Counted from the first letter of the stretch, positions 34,881 through 44,005 are shown. The stretch is DNA of 64,000 nt from JACDCP01 sp050740235 (GCA_050740235.1 JBOIDB010000072.1:9816-73815), one strand, 5' to 3'. Notes: a model not told the origin generated them from the letters alone. Numbers and translations: made by a program.

Positions 34881-34953
34881 AAGGGGTTCCCGGTACCCTT
34901 TCTCAGTCGCTCCCCGATATGAGCTTGGTGAGAAAGGGTACCGGGAACCCCTT
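34881..34953. repeat. Conserved-loop hairpin H1
   Basis: Two perfectly complementary 24-base arms (34881-34904, 34930-34953) enclose the 25-base core at 34905-34929, which begins AGTCGCTCCCCGATA and ends TTGGT. The core recurs at five other places in the window; the arms do not. Confidence 0.9.
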
Positions 34954-35011
34954 GCCGGGCGTGATCACCTGCTGATCGTCACGTGGCGGTCGGCAAACGC
35001 TCACGCTGGCG

Positions 35012-35083
35012 GAGGAGATGCCTGTGTCCTTTTTCAGTCGCTCCCCGATATGAGCTTGGTGAAAAGGACACAGGCATCTCCTC
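35012..35083. repeat. Conserved-loop hairpin H2
   Basis: Arms at 35012-35035 and 35061-35083 are complementary except for one missing A. The core at 35036-35060 is identical to that of H1, while the arm sequence (GAGGAGATGCCTGTGTCC...) is different. Confidence 0.9.
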
Positions 35084-35152
35084 GTTTGCATGCGCCTTTT
35101 CACCAGGCAAGTATCGGGGAGCGACTGCGAAAGGGTGCAGGGAACCCCTCGT
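35084..35152. repeat. Conserved-loop hairpin H3, mismatched arms
   Basis: The core lies in the opposite orientation at 35102-35126. The left arm (...GCGCCTTTTC) and right arm (GCGAAAGGGTGCAGGG...) pair only weakly. The right arm instead resembles the right arm of H1 (about 20 of 24 bases). Together H1-H3 occupy most of the 383-base gap between mdh and fadE; the rest holds only a -10-like TATAGT at 35183. Confidence 0.75.
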
Positions 35153-35245
35153 TCTTGAACGTTTCAGGTGCCGAAGCTGCGCTATAGTAGCCGCATCACG
35201 CATCTCGACGCCGGCGCCCGCCGCGCGGCCTAAAGCGAGGTAATC

Positions 35246-37783
35246 ATGGCGGAGAGTCTTTTCTGGCTGGCGCTTTTCCTCGGCGGCATCATCGCGCTCG
35301 CGTACCATCGCGTCGACTACAAGACCTCCACCATCGCCATCGGCATCGCGCTCGTCGCCTACACGATCTTCGGCGACGGCAACTTCTTCTGGCTGCTCCT
35401 GCTCTGGCTCGTCTTCGCCGGGCTGGCCGCGCTCAATTTCGAGGACCTGCGCCGCGACCGTATCTCGCGCCCGCTGTTGCGCATGGCGCGCGAGCTGTTG
35501 CCGCCGATGTCACGCACCGAGCGCGAAGCGCTCGAAGCCGGCAGCGTCTGGTGGGAAGGCGAGCTGTTCGGGGGCCTGCCCGACTGGGACAAGCTCGTGT
35601 CGATGCCCGCGCCGAAGCTCAGCGAGGAGGAGCACGCCTTCCTCGACGGGCCTTGCGAGGAGCTGTGCCGCATGCTCGACGACTGGAAGATCACGCACGA
35701 GCAGGGCGACATGAGCCCGGAGGTCTGGCGGTTCATCAAGGACCGCGGATTCTTCGCGATGATCATCCCGAAACGCTACGGCGGACTCGAGTTTTCCGCG
35801 CTCGCGCATTCGGCCGTCCTCGCCAAGGTGGCCAGCCGCAGCGCGACCGCCGCCTCGACCATCGCCGTGCCGAACTCGCTGGGGCCGGCAGAGCTGCTGC
35901 TCCATTACGGCACGGAGGCGCAGAAAGAGCGGTATCTGCCGGGGCTCGCCAATGGCACGGAAGTGCCCTGCTTCGCGCTGACCGGCCCTCGCGCGGGCTC
36001 GGATGCCGCATCCATTCCCGATACCGGCATCGTGTGCAAGGGCGAGCTCGACGGCGAGGAGATCGTCGGCATACGGCTGAACTGGGACAAGCGCTACATC
36101 ACGCTCGCGCCGATCGCCACCGTACTCGGCCTCGCGTTCAAGCTGTACGACCCCGAACACCTGATCGGCGATCAGGACGACCTCGGCATCACCGCGGCGC
36201 TGATTCCGACCGACACGCCCGGCGTCACGATCGGCCGGCGGCACTATCCGATCAACATCCCGTTCCAGAACGGGCCGACGCAGGGCAAGGACGTCTTCAT
36301 GCCGCTCGACTGCATCATCGGCGGTGTCGAGATGGCCGGCGAGGGCTGGCGCATGCTGATGGAGCAGCTCGCGGTCGGCCGCTGCATCTCCCTGCCGTCG
36401 AACGCGACGGGCGGCGCGAAGGCCGCCACCCGGGCGAGCGGCGCCTATGCACGCATCCGCCGCCAGTTCGACCTGCCGATCGCCGAGTTCGAAGGTGTCG
36501 GCGAAGCGCTCGCGCGCATGGCCGGCCGCACCTACACCATGAATGCCGGGCGCACGGTGACAGCCGGCGCCGTGGATCAGGGCGAAAAGCCGGCCGTGCC
36601 CTCTGCGATCCTCAAGTATCACACGACGGAAATGGGCCGCCTGGTCGCCAACGACGCCATGGATGTGCACGGCGGCAAGGGCATCTGTCTCGGGCCGAAC
36701 AACTATCTCGCGCGCAGCTACGAATCCGTGCCGATCGCCATCACCGTCGAGGGCGCCAACATTCTGTCGCGCAGCCTCATCATCTTCGGCCAGGGGGCCA
36801 TCCGCTGTCATCCGTACGTGCTGCGCGAAATGCATGCGGCGCAGGACGAGGACCACGAGCGCGGGCTCGACGAGTTCGATCGCGTGGTGTTCGACCACGT
36901 CGGCAATGCGATCGGCAACGCGGCACGCTCGCTCGTGCTCGCCCTGACGAATGCCAGGTTCACCGGCGTGCCCGTGCACGGCGCGGTGCGGCGTTACTAC
37001 CAGCACATCAACCGCTTCAGCGCGTCCTTCGCCCTGGCCGCCGACGTGGCCATGCTGACCCTCGGCGGCAGCCTCAAGAAGCGCGAGCTGCTGTCCGCCC
37101 GGCTTGGCGACGTGCTGAGCGCCATGTATCTCGCCTCGATGGTCCTCAAGCATTACGAAAACGAAGGCCGGCCCGCGGAGGATCTGCCGCTGGTGGAATG
37201 GGCCTGCCGCGATCTGCTCTACGACGCGCAGGAAAAGCTGCACAGCTTTCTGCGCAATTTCCCGAACGGACTCGTCGCGACGGTGCTGCGCCTGCTCGTG
37301 TTCCCCCGCGGCCTGACGTATTCCGCGCCGGGTGATGCCCTGGGCCGCGCGGTCGTCGAGCTGGTCACGCATCCGACCACGGCGCGCGAACGGCTCTGCG
37401 CCGGTACGTACAACGCCCGTGCGCATGACAACCCGCTCGGCCTGCTCGATGAGGCGCTCGAGCTGGCCCTCGAGGCCGAGCCGCTCCTGAAGCGCCTGCA
37501 CGCAGCCGTTCGCGCGGGCAAGCTCAGCGCGCCGGACCTGCCCCGCGAAATCGACGCTGCCGAAAAGCAGTCGATTCTGAGTCCGGAGGAAGCCAACAAG
37601 CTGCGCGAGCTCGACCGCAAAGTCATGCGCATCATCGCCGTCGACGACTTCCCGCCGGGCGCATTCGGCGTGAAAGCCGCCCAGGCCACAAAAGCGCGCA
37701 AGGAAAGCCGGCCGCCGAAGGCGGAGCGGCAAACGGCGACTGCGGAACAGACCGAACAGCCGGCCCGCGAAGAACGAATCTAG
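35246..37783 (+). CDS. fadE: Acyl-CoA dehydrogenase FadE
   Basis: 845 residues, close to E. coli FadE (814). Two or three N-terminal membrane helices (about 5-20, 28-70) anchor it to the inner membrane, then an acyl-CoA dehydrogenase domain (FFAMIIPKRYGGLEFSALAH, FALTGPRAGSDAASIPD, FAD-site DVHGGKGICLGPNNY) and the DUF1974 C-terminal domain. It does the first oxidation step of fatty-acid beta-oxidation. The last 40 residues are a charged tail. A -10-like TATAGT lies at 35183-35188. The next gene starts 9 bases after its stop. Confidence 0.95.
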   Translation: MAESLFWLALFLGGIIALAYHRVDYKTSTIAIGIALVAYTIFGDGNFFWLLLLWLVFAGLAALNFEDLRRDRISRPLLRMARELLPPMSRTEREALEAGSVWWEGELFGGLPDWDKLVSMPAPKLSEEEHAFLDGPCEELCRMLDDWKITHEQGDMSPEVWRFIKDRGFFAMIIPKRYGGLEFSALAHSAVLAKVASRSATAASTIAVPNSLGPAELLLHYGTEAQKERYLPGLANGTEVPCFALTGPRAGSDAASIPDTGIVCKGELDGEEIVGIRLNWDKRYITLAPIATVLGLAFKLYDPEHLIGDQDDLGITAALIPTDTPGVTIGRRHYPINIPFQNGPTQGKDVFMPLDCIIGGVEMAGEGWRMLMEQLAVGRCISLPSNATGGAKAATRASGAYARIRRQFDLPIAEFEGVGEALARMAGRTYTMNAGRTVTAGAVDQGEKPAVPSAILKYHTTEMGRLVANDAMDVHGGKGICLGPNNYLARSYESVPIAITVEGANILSRSLIIFGQGAIRCHPYVLREMHAAQDEDHERGLDEFDRVVFDHVGNAIGNAARSLVLALTNARFTGVPVHGAVRRYYQHINRFSASFALAADVAMLTLGGSLKKRELLSARLGDVLSAMYLASMVLKHYENEGRPAEDLPLVEWACRDLLYDAQEKLHSFLRNFPNGLVATVLRLLVFPRGLTYSAPGDALGRAVVELVTHPTTARERLCAGTYNARAHDNPLGLLDEALELALEAEPLLKRLHAAVRAGKLSAPDLPREIDAAEKQSILSPEEANKLRELDRKVMRIIAVDDFPPGAFGVKAAQATKARKESRPPKAERQTATAEQTEQPAREERI

Positions 37784-37791
37784 CCCGGTGC

Positions 37792-39099
37792 ATGCCGCCG
37801 ACCGAGCTCATCTATGAAGTGACGCTCGACATCGAGCCGGCCATCGAGGCCGAGTTCGATGAATGGCTCGAGCGCCACGTCGCGGAAATGCTCGAGCTGC
37901 CCGGCTTCGAGCGCGCCGAGCTCGAGACGGAAGCCGCGTCCGACAATGCATCCGGGTTGCGCCGCACGGTGCGCTATGCGATGCGGGACCGCGACGCGCT
38001 CGACGACTATCTCAAACAGCATGCCGATCGCATGCGTCAGGCGGGCACAGACCGCTTCGGCGGGCGCTTCAAGGCCACCCGCCGCATTCTGGAGCTGACG
38101 CCGCTCGGCGATCACGAGCATCCCGTGCTGCCGCATTGCGCGAATTGCGGCAATCGACTGAGGGGACAGTATTGCGCGCGATGCGGCCAGCGCGCGCGGC
38201 GGCGAATGATCACGCTCTGGGAGCTGTTCCGCGACGTCGCGGAAGAGCTCTTCCAGCACGACTCTCGCGTCTGGCGCAGCTTCTTCCCGCTGCTGTTCCG
38301 GCCGGGATTCCTCACCAGCGAGTATCTGGCCGGTCGTCAGATGCGCTACGTGCCGCCTGTGCGCATGTACCTGTTCCTGAGCATCGTGTTTTTCCTGCTC
38401 GCGTTCGTCGCCGGGCCCGAAGGAGAGTTGTCCCTGTCGCCAGATGGCGTGCGGTTCGAAAAGTCTCCCGACGCCACCGGCGAGACGTCCGCAGAAGCGC
38501 CCGATGCAGGGCAGGAACAACCCGGGAACCCGGAGGAAGCATTGGAGCAAGCCTTCGAGACAGGCGAGGGCTTCGAGGAATTCGATTGCGCAGAGATAGA
38601 TGGTGGGGTCAGGACCGGCTGGCCGATGCTCGATAGCCGTCTCTCGCGCGAGAGGATCATCAGCAGCTGTGAGCGACTCGCCGCGGACCCGCGCGCGTTC
38701 GGTCGGGCGGTGCTCTCCAACCTGCCGAAGATGATGTTCCTCTTCCTGCCGCTGCTCGCCCTGGTGCTCAAGTTCCTCTACATCGGCTCGCGGCGGTACT
38801 ACAGCGAGCACCTGCTGTTCGCCGTGCATTTCCATGCGTTCTTCTTCCTGATAGTGATCCTCGACATCCTCCTCGGCATGGTCGTGCAGGGCATAGGCGC
38901 CGGCAATCGCCTGGCGTCGATCACGACGACAGTGATCGTCTTCTATATCCCGTGGTACCTGTACCGTGCCATCCGCAATGTCTACGATCAGCATCTGCTG
39001 ATACGGATGGTCAAGTATTTCTTCCTGGTGATCGCCTACTTCGTGAGCCTGGTGATCATGCTCCTGATCACGTTGGCGTTCACCGCGCTGACGCTATAG
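37792..39099 (+). CDS. DUF4286-DUF3667-like fused membrane protein with zinc ribbon
   Basis: 435 residues. Residues 1-100 resemble DUF4286, an EthD-like dimeric alpha/beta fold (IYEVTLDIEPAIEAEFDEWL, then HVAEMLELPGF). Then comes a zinc ribbon CANCGNRLRGQYCARCGQ (about 117-134) and a DUF3667-like membrane region with about five helices (near 190-207, 310-330, 340-365, 377-395, 403-430) interrupted by an acidic loop. The gene follows fadE by 8 bases and is likely co-transcribed. Function is unknown for both parts. Confidence 0.75.
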   Translation: MPPTELIYEVTLDIEPAIEAEFDEWLERHVAEMLELPGFERAELETEAASDNASGLRRTVRYAMRDRDALDDYLKQHADRMRQAGTDRFGGRFKATRRILELTPLGDHEHPVLPHCANCGNRLRGQYCARCGQRARRRMITLWELFRDVAEELFQHDSRVWRSFFPLLFRPGFLTSEYLAGRQMRYVPPVRMYLFLSIVFFLLAFVAGPEGELSLSPDGVRFEKSPDATGETSAEAPDAGQEQPGNPEEALEQAFETGEGFEEFDCAEIDGGVRTGWPMLDSRLSRERIISSCERLAADPRAFGRAVLSNLPKMMFLFLPLLALVLKFLYIGSRRYYSEHLLFAVHFHAFFFLIVILDILLGMVVQGIGAGNRLASITTTVIVFYIPWYLYRAIRNVYDQHLLIRMVKYFFLVIAYFVSLVIMLLITLAFTALTL

Positions 39100-39161
39100 A
39101 GGCTCGAGCGCGGCGCCGGGCTGCTAAAATGAAGACAACCGAAGTCCATCGGAGGACTCCC

Positions 39162-39707
39162 ATGCCCACCAGACTCACCCTCGGGATCCTCGGCGCGGCG
39201 CTCATGCTGTGCGCCTGCGGCGGCCCGAATATTCAGGTCGAAAGGGATCCGGACGCGAACCTCGTGGAGTACGAGAGCTATTCCTGGGTTGCGCCGGAGC
39301 AGCAGGACGTCGAGGACCCCATCCTGGACAGCGCGCTGCTGTCGAAGAAGGTCGAACGCGCCATTCGCGCGACGCTCGACGAGCGCGGATTCGAGGCGAC
39401 CGAGACCAATCCCGACTTCTACGTCACGTATCACACCGCGAGCAAGGAGAAACTCCGCACGACCGGCTTCAACGTCGGCATCGGCTACAGCCGCTTCGAT
39501 CCGCGTTGGGGTTATGCGGCCGTGTTCGGTCCACCCGAAGTCCGGTCTTACGAGGAGGCCGTTCTGATCATCGACGTCGTGGACGCCGAGACCGACACGC
39601 TCGTCTGGCGCGGCTGGGAGACGGGGCGTCTGAGCCGCGAGCGGTTCTCTGCGGAGGCGGTCGACGTGGCGGTAGAGCAGATCCTGTCGCGCTTCCCGAT
39701 CGGGTGA
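39162..39707 (+). CDS. DUF4136 lipoprotein, second member
   Basis: 181 residues. Lipobox MLCAC (Cys19) and the DUF4136 pattern: YSWVAPEQ, ERAIRATLDERGFEAT, PDFYVTYHT, a Gly/Tyr/Phe-rich middle (GFNVGIGYSRFDPRWGY) and LVWRGWETG. ATG at 39162 follows GGAGG at a good distance. A -10-like TAAAAT lies at 39125. A paralogue of the lipoprotein at 27805-28398. Confidence 0.85.
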   Translation: MPTRLTLGILGAALMLCACGGPNIQVERDPDANLVEYESYSWVAPEQQDVEDPILDSALLSKKVERAIRATLDERGFEATETNPDFYVTYHTASKEKLRTTGFNVGIGYSRFDPRWGYAAVFGPPEVRSYEEAVLIIDVVDAETDTLVWRGWETGRLSRERFSAEAVDVAVEQILSRFPIG

Positions 39708-39713
39708 GGGGAA

Positions 39714-39826
39714 CGGGGACATTCCTGATTCTCCGGGGGAAATGGGGACATCCCTGATTTCCTTGGAAAGGTTCCGGAAATCAGAAAACACTGCATTCTT
39801 CGGAAATCAGGAATGTCCCCATTTCC
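39714..39826. repeat. GGGGACAT-class repeat cluster before dinB
   Basis: Two direct left half-sites (GGGGACATTCCTGATT near 39716 and GGAAATGGGGACATCCCTGA at 39738) and one right arm at 39802-39826 (GGAAATCAGGAATGTCCCC). The 25-base outer arms at 39738-39762 and 39802-39826 are complementary with a single mismatch. The right arm contains the dinB start codon at 39813-39815. Confidence 0.85.
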
Positions 39827-40982
39827 TCCACGCGCGATCCTGCATGTCGACATGGACGCGTTCTACGCGTCCGTCGAGCAGCGCGATGAGCCGTCGCTGC
39901 GCGGCAAGCCGGTGCTGGTCGGGGGCGCCGGGCCGCGAGGCGTCGTCGCCGCGGCGAGCTACGAGTCGCGCGTCTACGGCATCCGATCGGCGATGCCCAT
40001 GCGCGAAGCGCTGACACGCTGCCCGCACGCGGTCTGCGTGCCGCCACGCTTCGATAGCTACCGGCGGGAATCGGCGTGCATCTTCGCGATCTTTCACGGC
40101 TTCTCGCCCCTGGTAGAGTCGCTCTCGCTCGACGAGGCGTTCATCGACGTCACGGCGAGTCGCTCGTTGTTCGGAGATGCGGCGGCGATCGGCCGGGCGA
40201 TCAAGGACAGAATTCGCGATGCGACCCGTCTGAGCGCCTCCGTCGGAATCGGTCCCAACAAGCTCGTTGCCAAAATTGCGTCGGATCTCGACAAGCCGGA
40301 CGGCCTGCGCCTCGTCGATGACGACAGCTTGCAGTCGACGCTGGATCCGTTGCCGGCGCGCGTCCTGCCCGGGGTCGGCCCGCGAGCCGCCGGGCATCTC
40401 CGCCGCATCGGGCTGACGACCCTCGGCGAGCTGCGCCGCGCTCCGGCCTCGCGCCTGCAGCCGATCTTCGGCCGTTACAGCGAGCAGATACGCCAGCGCG
40501 CTGCGGGGGTCGACGACCGGCCGGTAGTTCCGGACGCCGCGCGCAAGTCGATCAGCGCCGAGGAAACCTTCGATGCCGACCTGCCGCAGGGTCCCGAGCT
40601 GTCGCGCGAGCTGGCGCGGCTCGCCGATCGCACCGCTGCACGTTTGCGCGCGAGCGGCCTCGTCGCGGGCTGCGTCTGCGTCAAGATCCGCCGCCCGGAT
40701 TTCGCCACGTTCACGCGGCGGCGGAGCCTCCATCCTCCGGCCAGCGGATCGCGCCTCATTCACGGCGCGGCCCGCGAGTTGCTCGGGCAATGGTTCGCTG
40801 CCGCGCCAGACGCGAAGCTGAGGCTGCTCGGAGTCGGGGTCGAGGATCTCGAGCCTGCCGGCCAGGCCGATCTGCTGGCCGCTCTCGGCACGGCCGGGAA
40901 TGACGCGATAGACGATGCCGTCGACCGGATCCGCGCCCGTTTCGGCGAGGCCGCCCTCGGCAGCGCCCGCACGCTGCGGTGA
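39813..40982 (+). CDS. dinB: DNA polymerase IV (DinB)
   Basis: 389 residues. Y-family catalytic motifs: ILHVDMDAFYASVEQRD (first Asp), SLDEAFIDVT (Asp-Glu pair), then the helix-hairpin-helix region LPGVGPRAAGHLRRIGL and a little-finger domain. It performs error-prone translesion synthesis, usually under SOS control; I see no LexA box upstream, where a repeat lies instead. The only suitable start is the ATG inside the repeat arm, giving MSPFPPR before the family's normal beginning; an internal ATG at 39852 (MDAFYAS) would remove the first catalytic Asp. The C-terminal beta-clamp motif is not evident. Confidence 0.92.
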   Translation: MSPFPPRAILHVDMDAFYASVEQRDEPSLRGKPVLVGGAGPRGVVAAASYESRVYGIRSAMPMREALTRCPHAVCVPPRFDSYRRESACIFAIFHGFSPLVESLSLDEAFIDVTASRSLFGDAAAIGRAIKDRIRDATRLSASVGIGPNKLVAKIASDLDKPDGLRLVDDDSLQSTLDPLPARVLPGVGPRAAGHLRRIGLTTLGELRRAPASRLQPIFGRYSEQIRQRAAGVDDRPVVPDAARKSISAEETFDADLPQGPELSRELARLADRTAARLRASGLVAGCVCVKIRRPDFATFTRRRSLHPPASGSRLIHGAARELLGQWFAAAPDAKLRLLGVGVEDLEPAGQADLLAALGTAGNDAIDDAVDRIRARFGEAALGSARTLR

Positions 40983-41021
40983 GCGGTCCGGACCCCTTTT
41001 GAGGTCCCCGCGCGTTAAGTG

Positions 41022-41107
41022 AGAATCGGGGTCAGACCGGATTTTTCCGAACGGCATTCTACGGAGACCAGACGCAGATGGAGAAAATCCGGTCTGACCG
41101 CGGTTCT
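41022..41107. repeat. GGGGTCAG-class inverted repeat before gspA
   Basis: Arms AGAATCGGGGTCAGACCGG... (41022-41047) and its near-complement (41081-41107) around a 33-base loop. The same arm type occurs at 687-770, with an unrelated loop. It lies 38 bases before gspA. Confidence 0.75.
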
Positions 41108-41145
41108 TCGGCGGTAGAATACGCTGACCTGTTAGCCGGCTGACG

Positions 41146-42792
41146 ATGTACACGAGTTTTTTCGGCCTGAAAGAACGGCCGTTCGCCATCACGCCGAATC
41201 CGCGATACCTGTTCATGAGCGAGCGGCATGCGGACGCGCTCGCGCACCTGCTCTATGGCGTAACCGAGAGCGACGGCTTCATTCAGCTCACCGGCGAGGT
41301 CGGCACCGGCAAGACGACGCTGATCCGCAGCCTGCTGGAGCAGCTGCCCGAGCACGTCGAGGCCGCGCTGATCCTCAACTCGCGGCTCTCGCCGAACGAG
41401 TTCCTGGTGGCGATCTGCGAAGAGTTGCGCATCCCCGTGCCCGCCGACCCGAACAGCGTCAAGGCGCTGGTCGACGCGCTCAACGCGCACCTTCTGGAAG
41501 CGCACGCGCAGGGACGGCGAGTCGTGCTCATCGTCGACGAGGCGCAGAACCTCGGCGCCGACGTCCTCGAGCAGGTCCGTCTGCTCACGAATCTCGAAAC
41601 CGACCGGCAGAAGCTCCTGCAGATCATCCTCATCGGCCAGCCCGAGCTCAGGCAGGTGCTGGACCGCACCGATCTCCGGCAGCTCGCGCAGCGGATCACC
41701 GGCCGCTTTCATCTCGAGCCGCTGACGCGCGAGGAAAGCCGCGGCTACGTGGCGCATCGTCTGCGAGTCGCCGGAGCGACCTCGGATATCTTCACGCCGC
41801 AGGCCCTCAACGAAGTGCACAGGCTGTCCGGCGGCGTGCCCCGGATCGTCAACGTCATCTGCGACCGCGCGCTGCTCGGCGCGTATTCCCGCGAACAGCG
41901 TACGGTATCGCCGAAGCTCGCCCGCATTGCCGCGGCGGAGGTCTACGGCCGCGACATGAGTCCCGTGTGGCACCGCTGGCTGACCAGCGGCGGCATCGTG
42001 GCGGCGGTCGGACTCGTCGCCCTCGGCCTGTGGCGCATCGGCGAGAGCGTCGGCAGCCGACAGGCCGGAGCGCGCGCCGACACTGAAACCATGGCGGAGG
42101 CGCCCGCCGCCGAAGCCAGGCCCGGGGCCGGCCAGCCTGCCGCGAGCACTTCAGAGCCGGCCGGCGAGCAGTCGTTTCAGACGCTCCTCGAAGATCACAT
42201 CGCCACGACCGGCAACGATGCCGCCTTCACGACGCTGTTCGGCCTCTGGAGCGCCGAGTACCGGCCGGACGGGGGTCGGGCTTGTGCCCAGGCGGCCGAT
42301 TTCGGGCTGCGTTGCGTCGTATCGCGCGGCTCGTGGGCCGATCTGTATCGCCTGCGCCGCCCGGCGATTCTCACCCTGACGGACGATGCGGGTGTTCAAT
42401 ACCAGGTCGTGCTGACCGGCCTCGGCGATGAGTCGGCGCGGCTGGATTTCGGCGGCGCCTCGCACGAGGTGCGCATCGGCACGCTGTCGCGTTACTGGTT
42501 CGGCGACTATCTGCTGGTCTGGCAGCCGCAGACCGGACAGGTGCGGCCGCTGACGGTCGGCATGCGCGGCGAGGACGTGCTCTGGCTGCGCGACAGCCTC
42601 GCCGCGCTGCAGGGGGAACCGGCAGACTCCGCGCGCCCGGAGGTCTTCGACGAGGCGCTCGCGGCACGCGTGCGCGAATTTCAGCGCAGCCGCCGGATCA
42701 GGGTCGACGGGATCGCCGGCGAGCGCACCTTGATCCTGGTCAATGCCGAGCTCTATCCCGAGGGCACGCCATTGCTGGCGGAAACGGGTTAG
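41146..42792 (+). CDS. gspA: GspA/ExeA-type ATPase with peptidoglycan-binding domain
   Basis: 548 residues. AAA ATPase with Walker A GEVGTGKT at 50-57 and Walker B VLIVDEAQ ending at 134, a membrane helix at about 283-301, a long Ala/Pro linker, a periplasmic domain and a C-terminal PG_binding_1 repeat (LRDSLAALQG, REFQRSRRIRVDGIAGERTL). With GspB it helps place the type II secretin through the cell wall. No other gsp genes are in the window. gspB starts 5 bases after its stop. Confidence 0.92.
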   Translation: MYTSFFGLKERPFAITPNPRYLFMSERHADALAHLLYGVTESDGFIQLTGEVGTGKTTLIRSLLEQLPEHVEAALILNSRLSPNEFLVAICEELRIPVPADPNSVKALVDALNAHLLEAHAQGRRVVLIVDEAQNLGADVLEQVRLLTNLETDRQKLLQIILIGQPELRQVLDRTDLRQLAQRITGRFHLEPLTREESRGYVAHRLRVAGATSDIFTPQALNEVHRLSGGVPRIVNVICDRALLGAYSREQRTVSPKLARIAAAEVYGRDMSPVWHRWLTSGGIVAAVGLVALGLWRIGESVGSRQAGARADTETMAEAPAAEARPGAGQPAASTSEPAGEQSFQTLLEDHIATTGNDAAFTTLFGLWSAEYRPDGGRACAQAADFGLRCVVSRGSWADLYRLRRPAILTLTDDAGVQYQVVLTGLGDESARLDFGGASHEVRIGTLSRYWFGDYLLVWQPQTGQVRPLTVGMRGEDVLWLRDSLAALQGEPADSARPEVFDEALAARVREFQRSRRIRVDGIAGERTLILVNAELYPEGTPLLAETG

Positions 42793-42797
42793 CCTGC

Positions 42798-43478
42798 ATG
42801 TCGTTCATTCTCGACGCCCTGAAGAAGTCCGAGATCGAGCGCCAGGAGCAGGCCGGCCCGAGCGTCGCGCACGTGCGCGAAGGTCAGCCGGACTCCCGCC
42901 GGCCGCTGTGGATCGCCGGCATCGCGGGCCTGCTGGCCGTCAATCTCATCGTCCTGCTGTTCTTCGCGTTCCGTTCGCCGGCCGCTCCCGAGCCGGCAGC
43001 ACCGGAGACCGAGGCGCCTGCGTCGGCCTCCGGAAATGCTCCGACTGTCTCCAAGCAGCCGGCTCGCAGGTCCGTCGCGCGCCCGGCCGCGTCGCCGGAT
43101 CGTGAGGTGCGACCGCTCGTGGCGGAGGCCGAGCCGCAGCCGGCGCCGCGTGTTGCCGCCTCCTCCCCTGCTCCCGCCGAGCCGTCTCGCCAGGCGCCGT
43201 CACGCGCAGCGTCGTCGATCGGACCCGCCGTCCCGGACGAAACCGCAACTTTGCCGACCTTCAACGATCTCGTGGTCGACGGTCGCCTGTCCCTGCCGCC
43301 GCTGCATCTCGACATCCATGTCTACAGCGATGTCCCCGCATCCCGTTTCGTGTTCATCGACGGGCGCAAGTACCACGAGGGCGAACGCCTTACTGCCGGC
43401 CCGCAGGTCGAGCGCATCACCGAGACGGGTGTCGTGTTGAGCCACGAGGGCGAGCAATTCCTGCTGCCGCGCATGTAG
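42798..43478 (+). CDS. gspB: GspB/ExeB-type protein
   Basis: 226 residues. Starts with the hallmark MSFILDALKKSEIERQ, one membrane helix (about 38-58), a long Pro/Ala linker and the GspB C-terminal domain (LPPLHLDIHVYSDVPASRFVFI, DGRKYHEGERL). It partners GspA in secretin assembly. Coupled to gspA (5-base gap) and followed 5 bases later by the GFA-family gene. Confidence 0.93.
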   Translation: MSFILDALKKSEIERQEQAGPSVAHVREGQPDSRRPLWIAGIAGLLAVNLIVLLFFAFRSPAAPEPAAPETEAPASASGNAPTVSKQPARRSVARPAASPDREVRPLVAEAEPQPAPRVAASSPAPAEPSRQAPSRAASSIGPAVPDETATLPTFNDLVVDGRLSLPPLHLDIHVYSDVPASRFVFIDGRKYHEGERLTAGPQVERITETGVVLSHEGEQFLLPRM

Positions 43479-43483
43479 GCGCG

Positions 43484-44005
43484 ATGAAACTGCAAGGCTC
43501 CTGCCACTGCGCGTCCGTGCGCTTCGAGCTCGAATCCGCGCATCCGTATCCGTTCATGCGCTGCTACTGCTCGATCTGTCGGAAAACCGCCGGCGCCGGC
43601 GGTTACGCCATCAATCTGGCGGGCGACAACCGCACCCTGAAAGTCACCGGCAAAAAGCATGTCGGCGTCTACCGCGCGAGAATGGCCGAGGAGAAAAGTG
43701 GCAAAACCACGTACAGCTCGGCCCGCAGGCACTTCTGCAAGCAATGCGGCAGCCCGCTGTGGCTTTGGGATCCGAACTGGCCGGATCTCGTGCACCCGCA
43801 CGCTTCCGCAATCGACACCGAGCTGCCGGTGCCGCCCGAGCACACACACATGATGCTGGGATCCAAAGCGATGTGGGTGGAGGTGGAGGTGGAGGCGAAG
43901 CCGCGTGACCGGAGGTTCGACGAGTATCCGGAGGAGTCGATCGCCGATTGGCATCAGCGGCTGGGCCTGGAGAGAAGGAATCAGGACGATAAAGCCGACA
44001 ACTGA
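43484..44005 (+). CDS. GFA-family (CENP-V/GFA) zinc protein
   Basis: 173 residues. Zinc-binding Cys pattern of the GFA fold: GSCHCASVRFEL, CYCSICRKTAG and FCKQCGSPLW. Relatives include glutathione-dependent formaldehyde-activating enzyme, but most members have no proven reaction. Five bases after gspB; the link to secretion is probably only transcriptional. Confidence 0.88.
   Translation: MKLQGSCHCASVRFELESAHPYPFMRCYCSICRKTAGAGGYAINLAGDNRTLKVTGKKHVGVYRARMAEEKSGKTTYSSARRHFCKQCGSPLWLWDPNWPDLVHPHASAIDTELPVPPEHTHMMLGSKAMWVEVEVEAKPRDRRFDEYPEESIADWHQRLGLERRNQDDKADN

Noticed and set aside
35510..37732. Long minus-strand ORF (740 codons) opposite fadE
   Set aside because: fadE is unmistakable on the plus strand; the antisense frame is low in protein-like motifs and results from high GC content.
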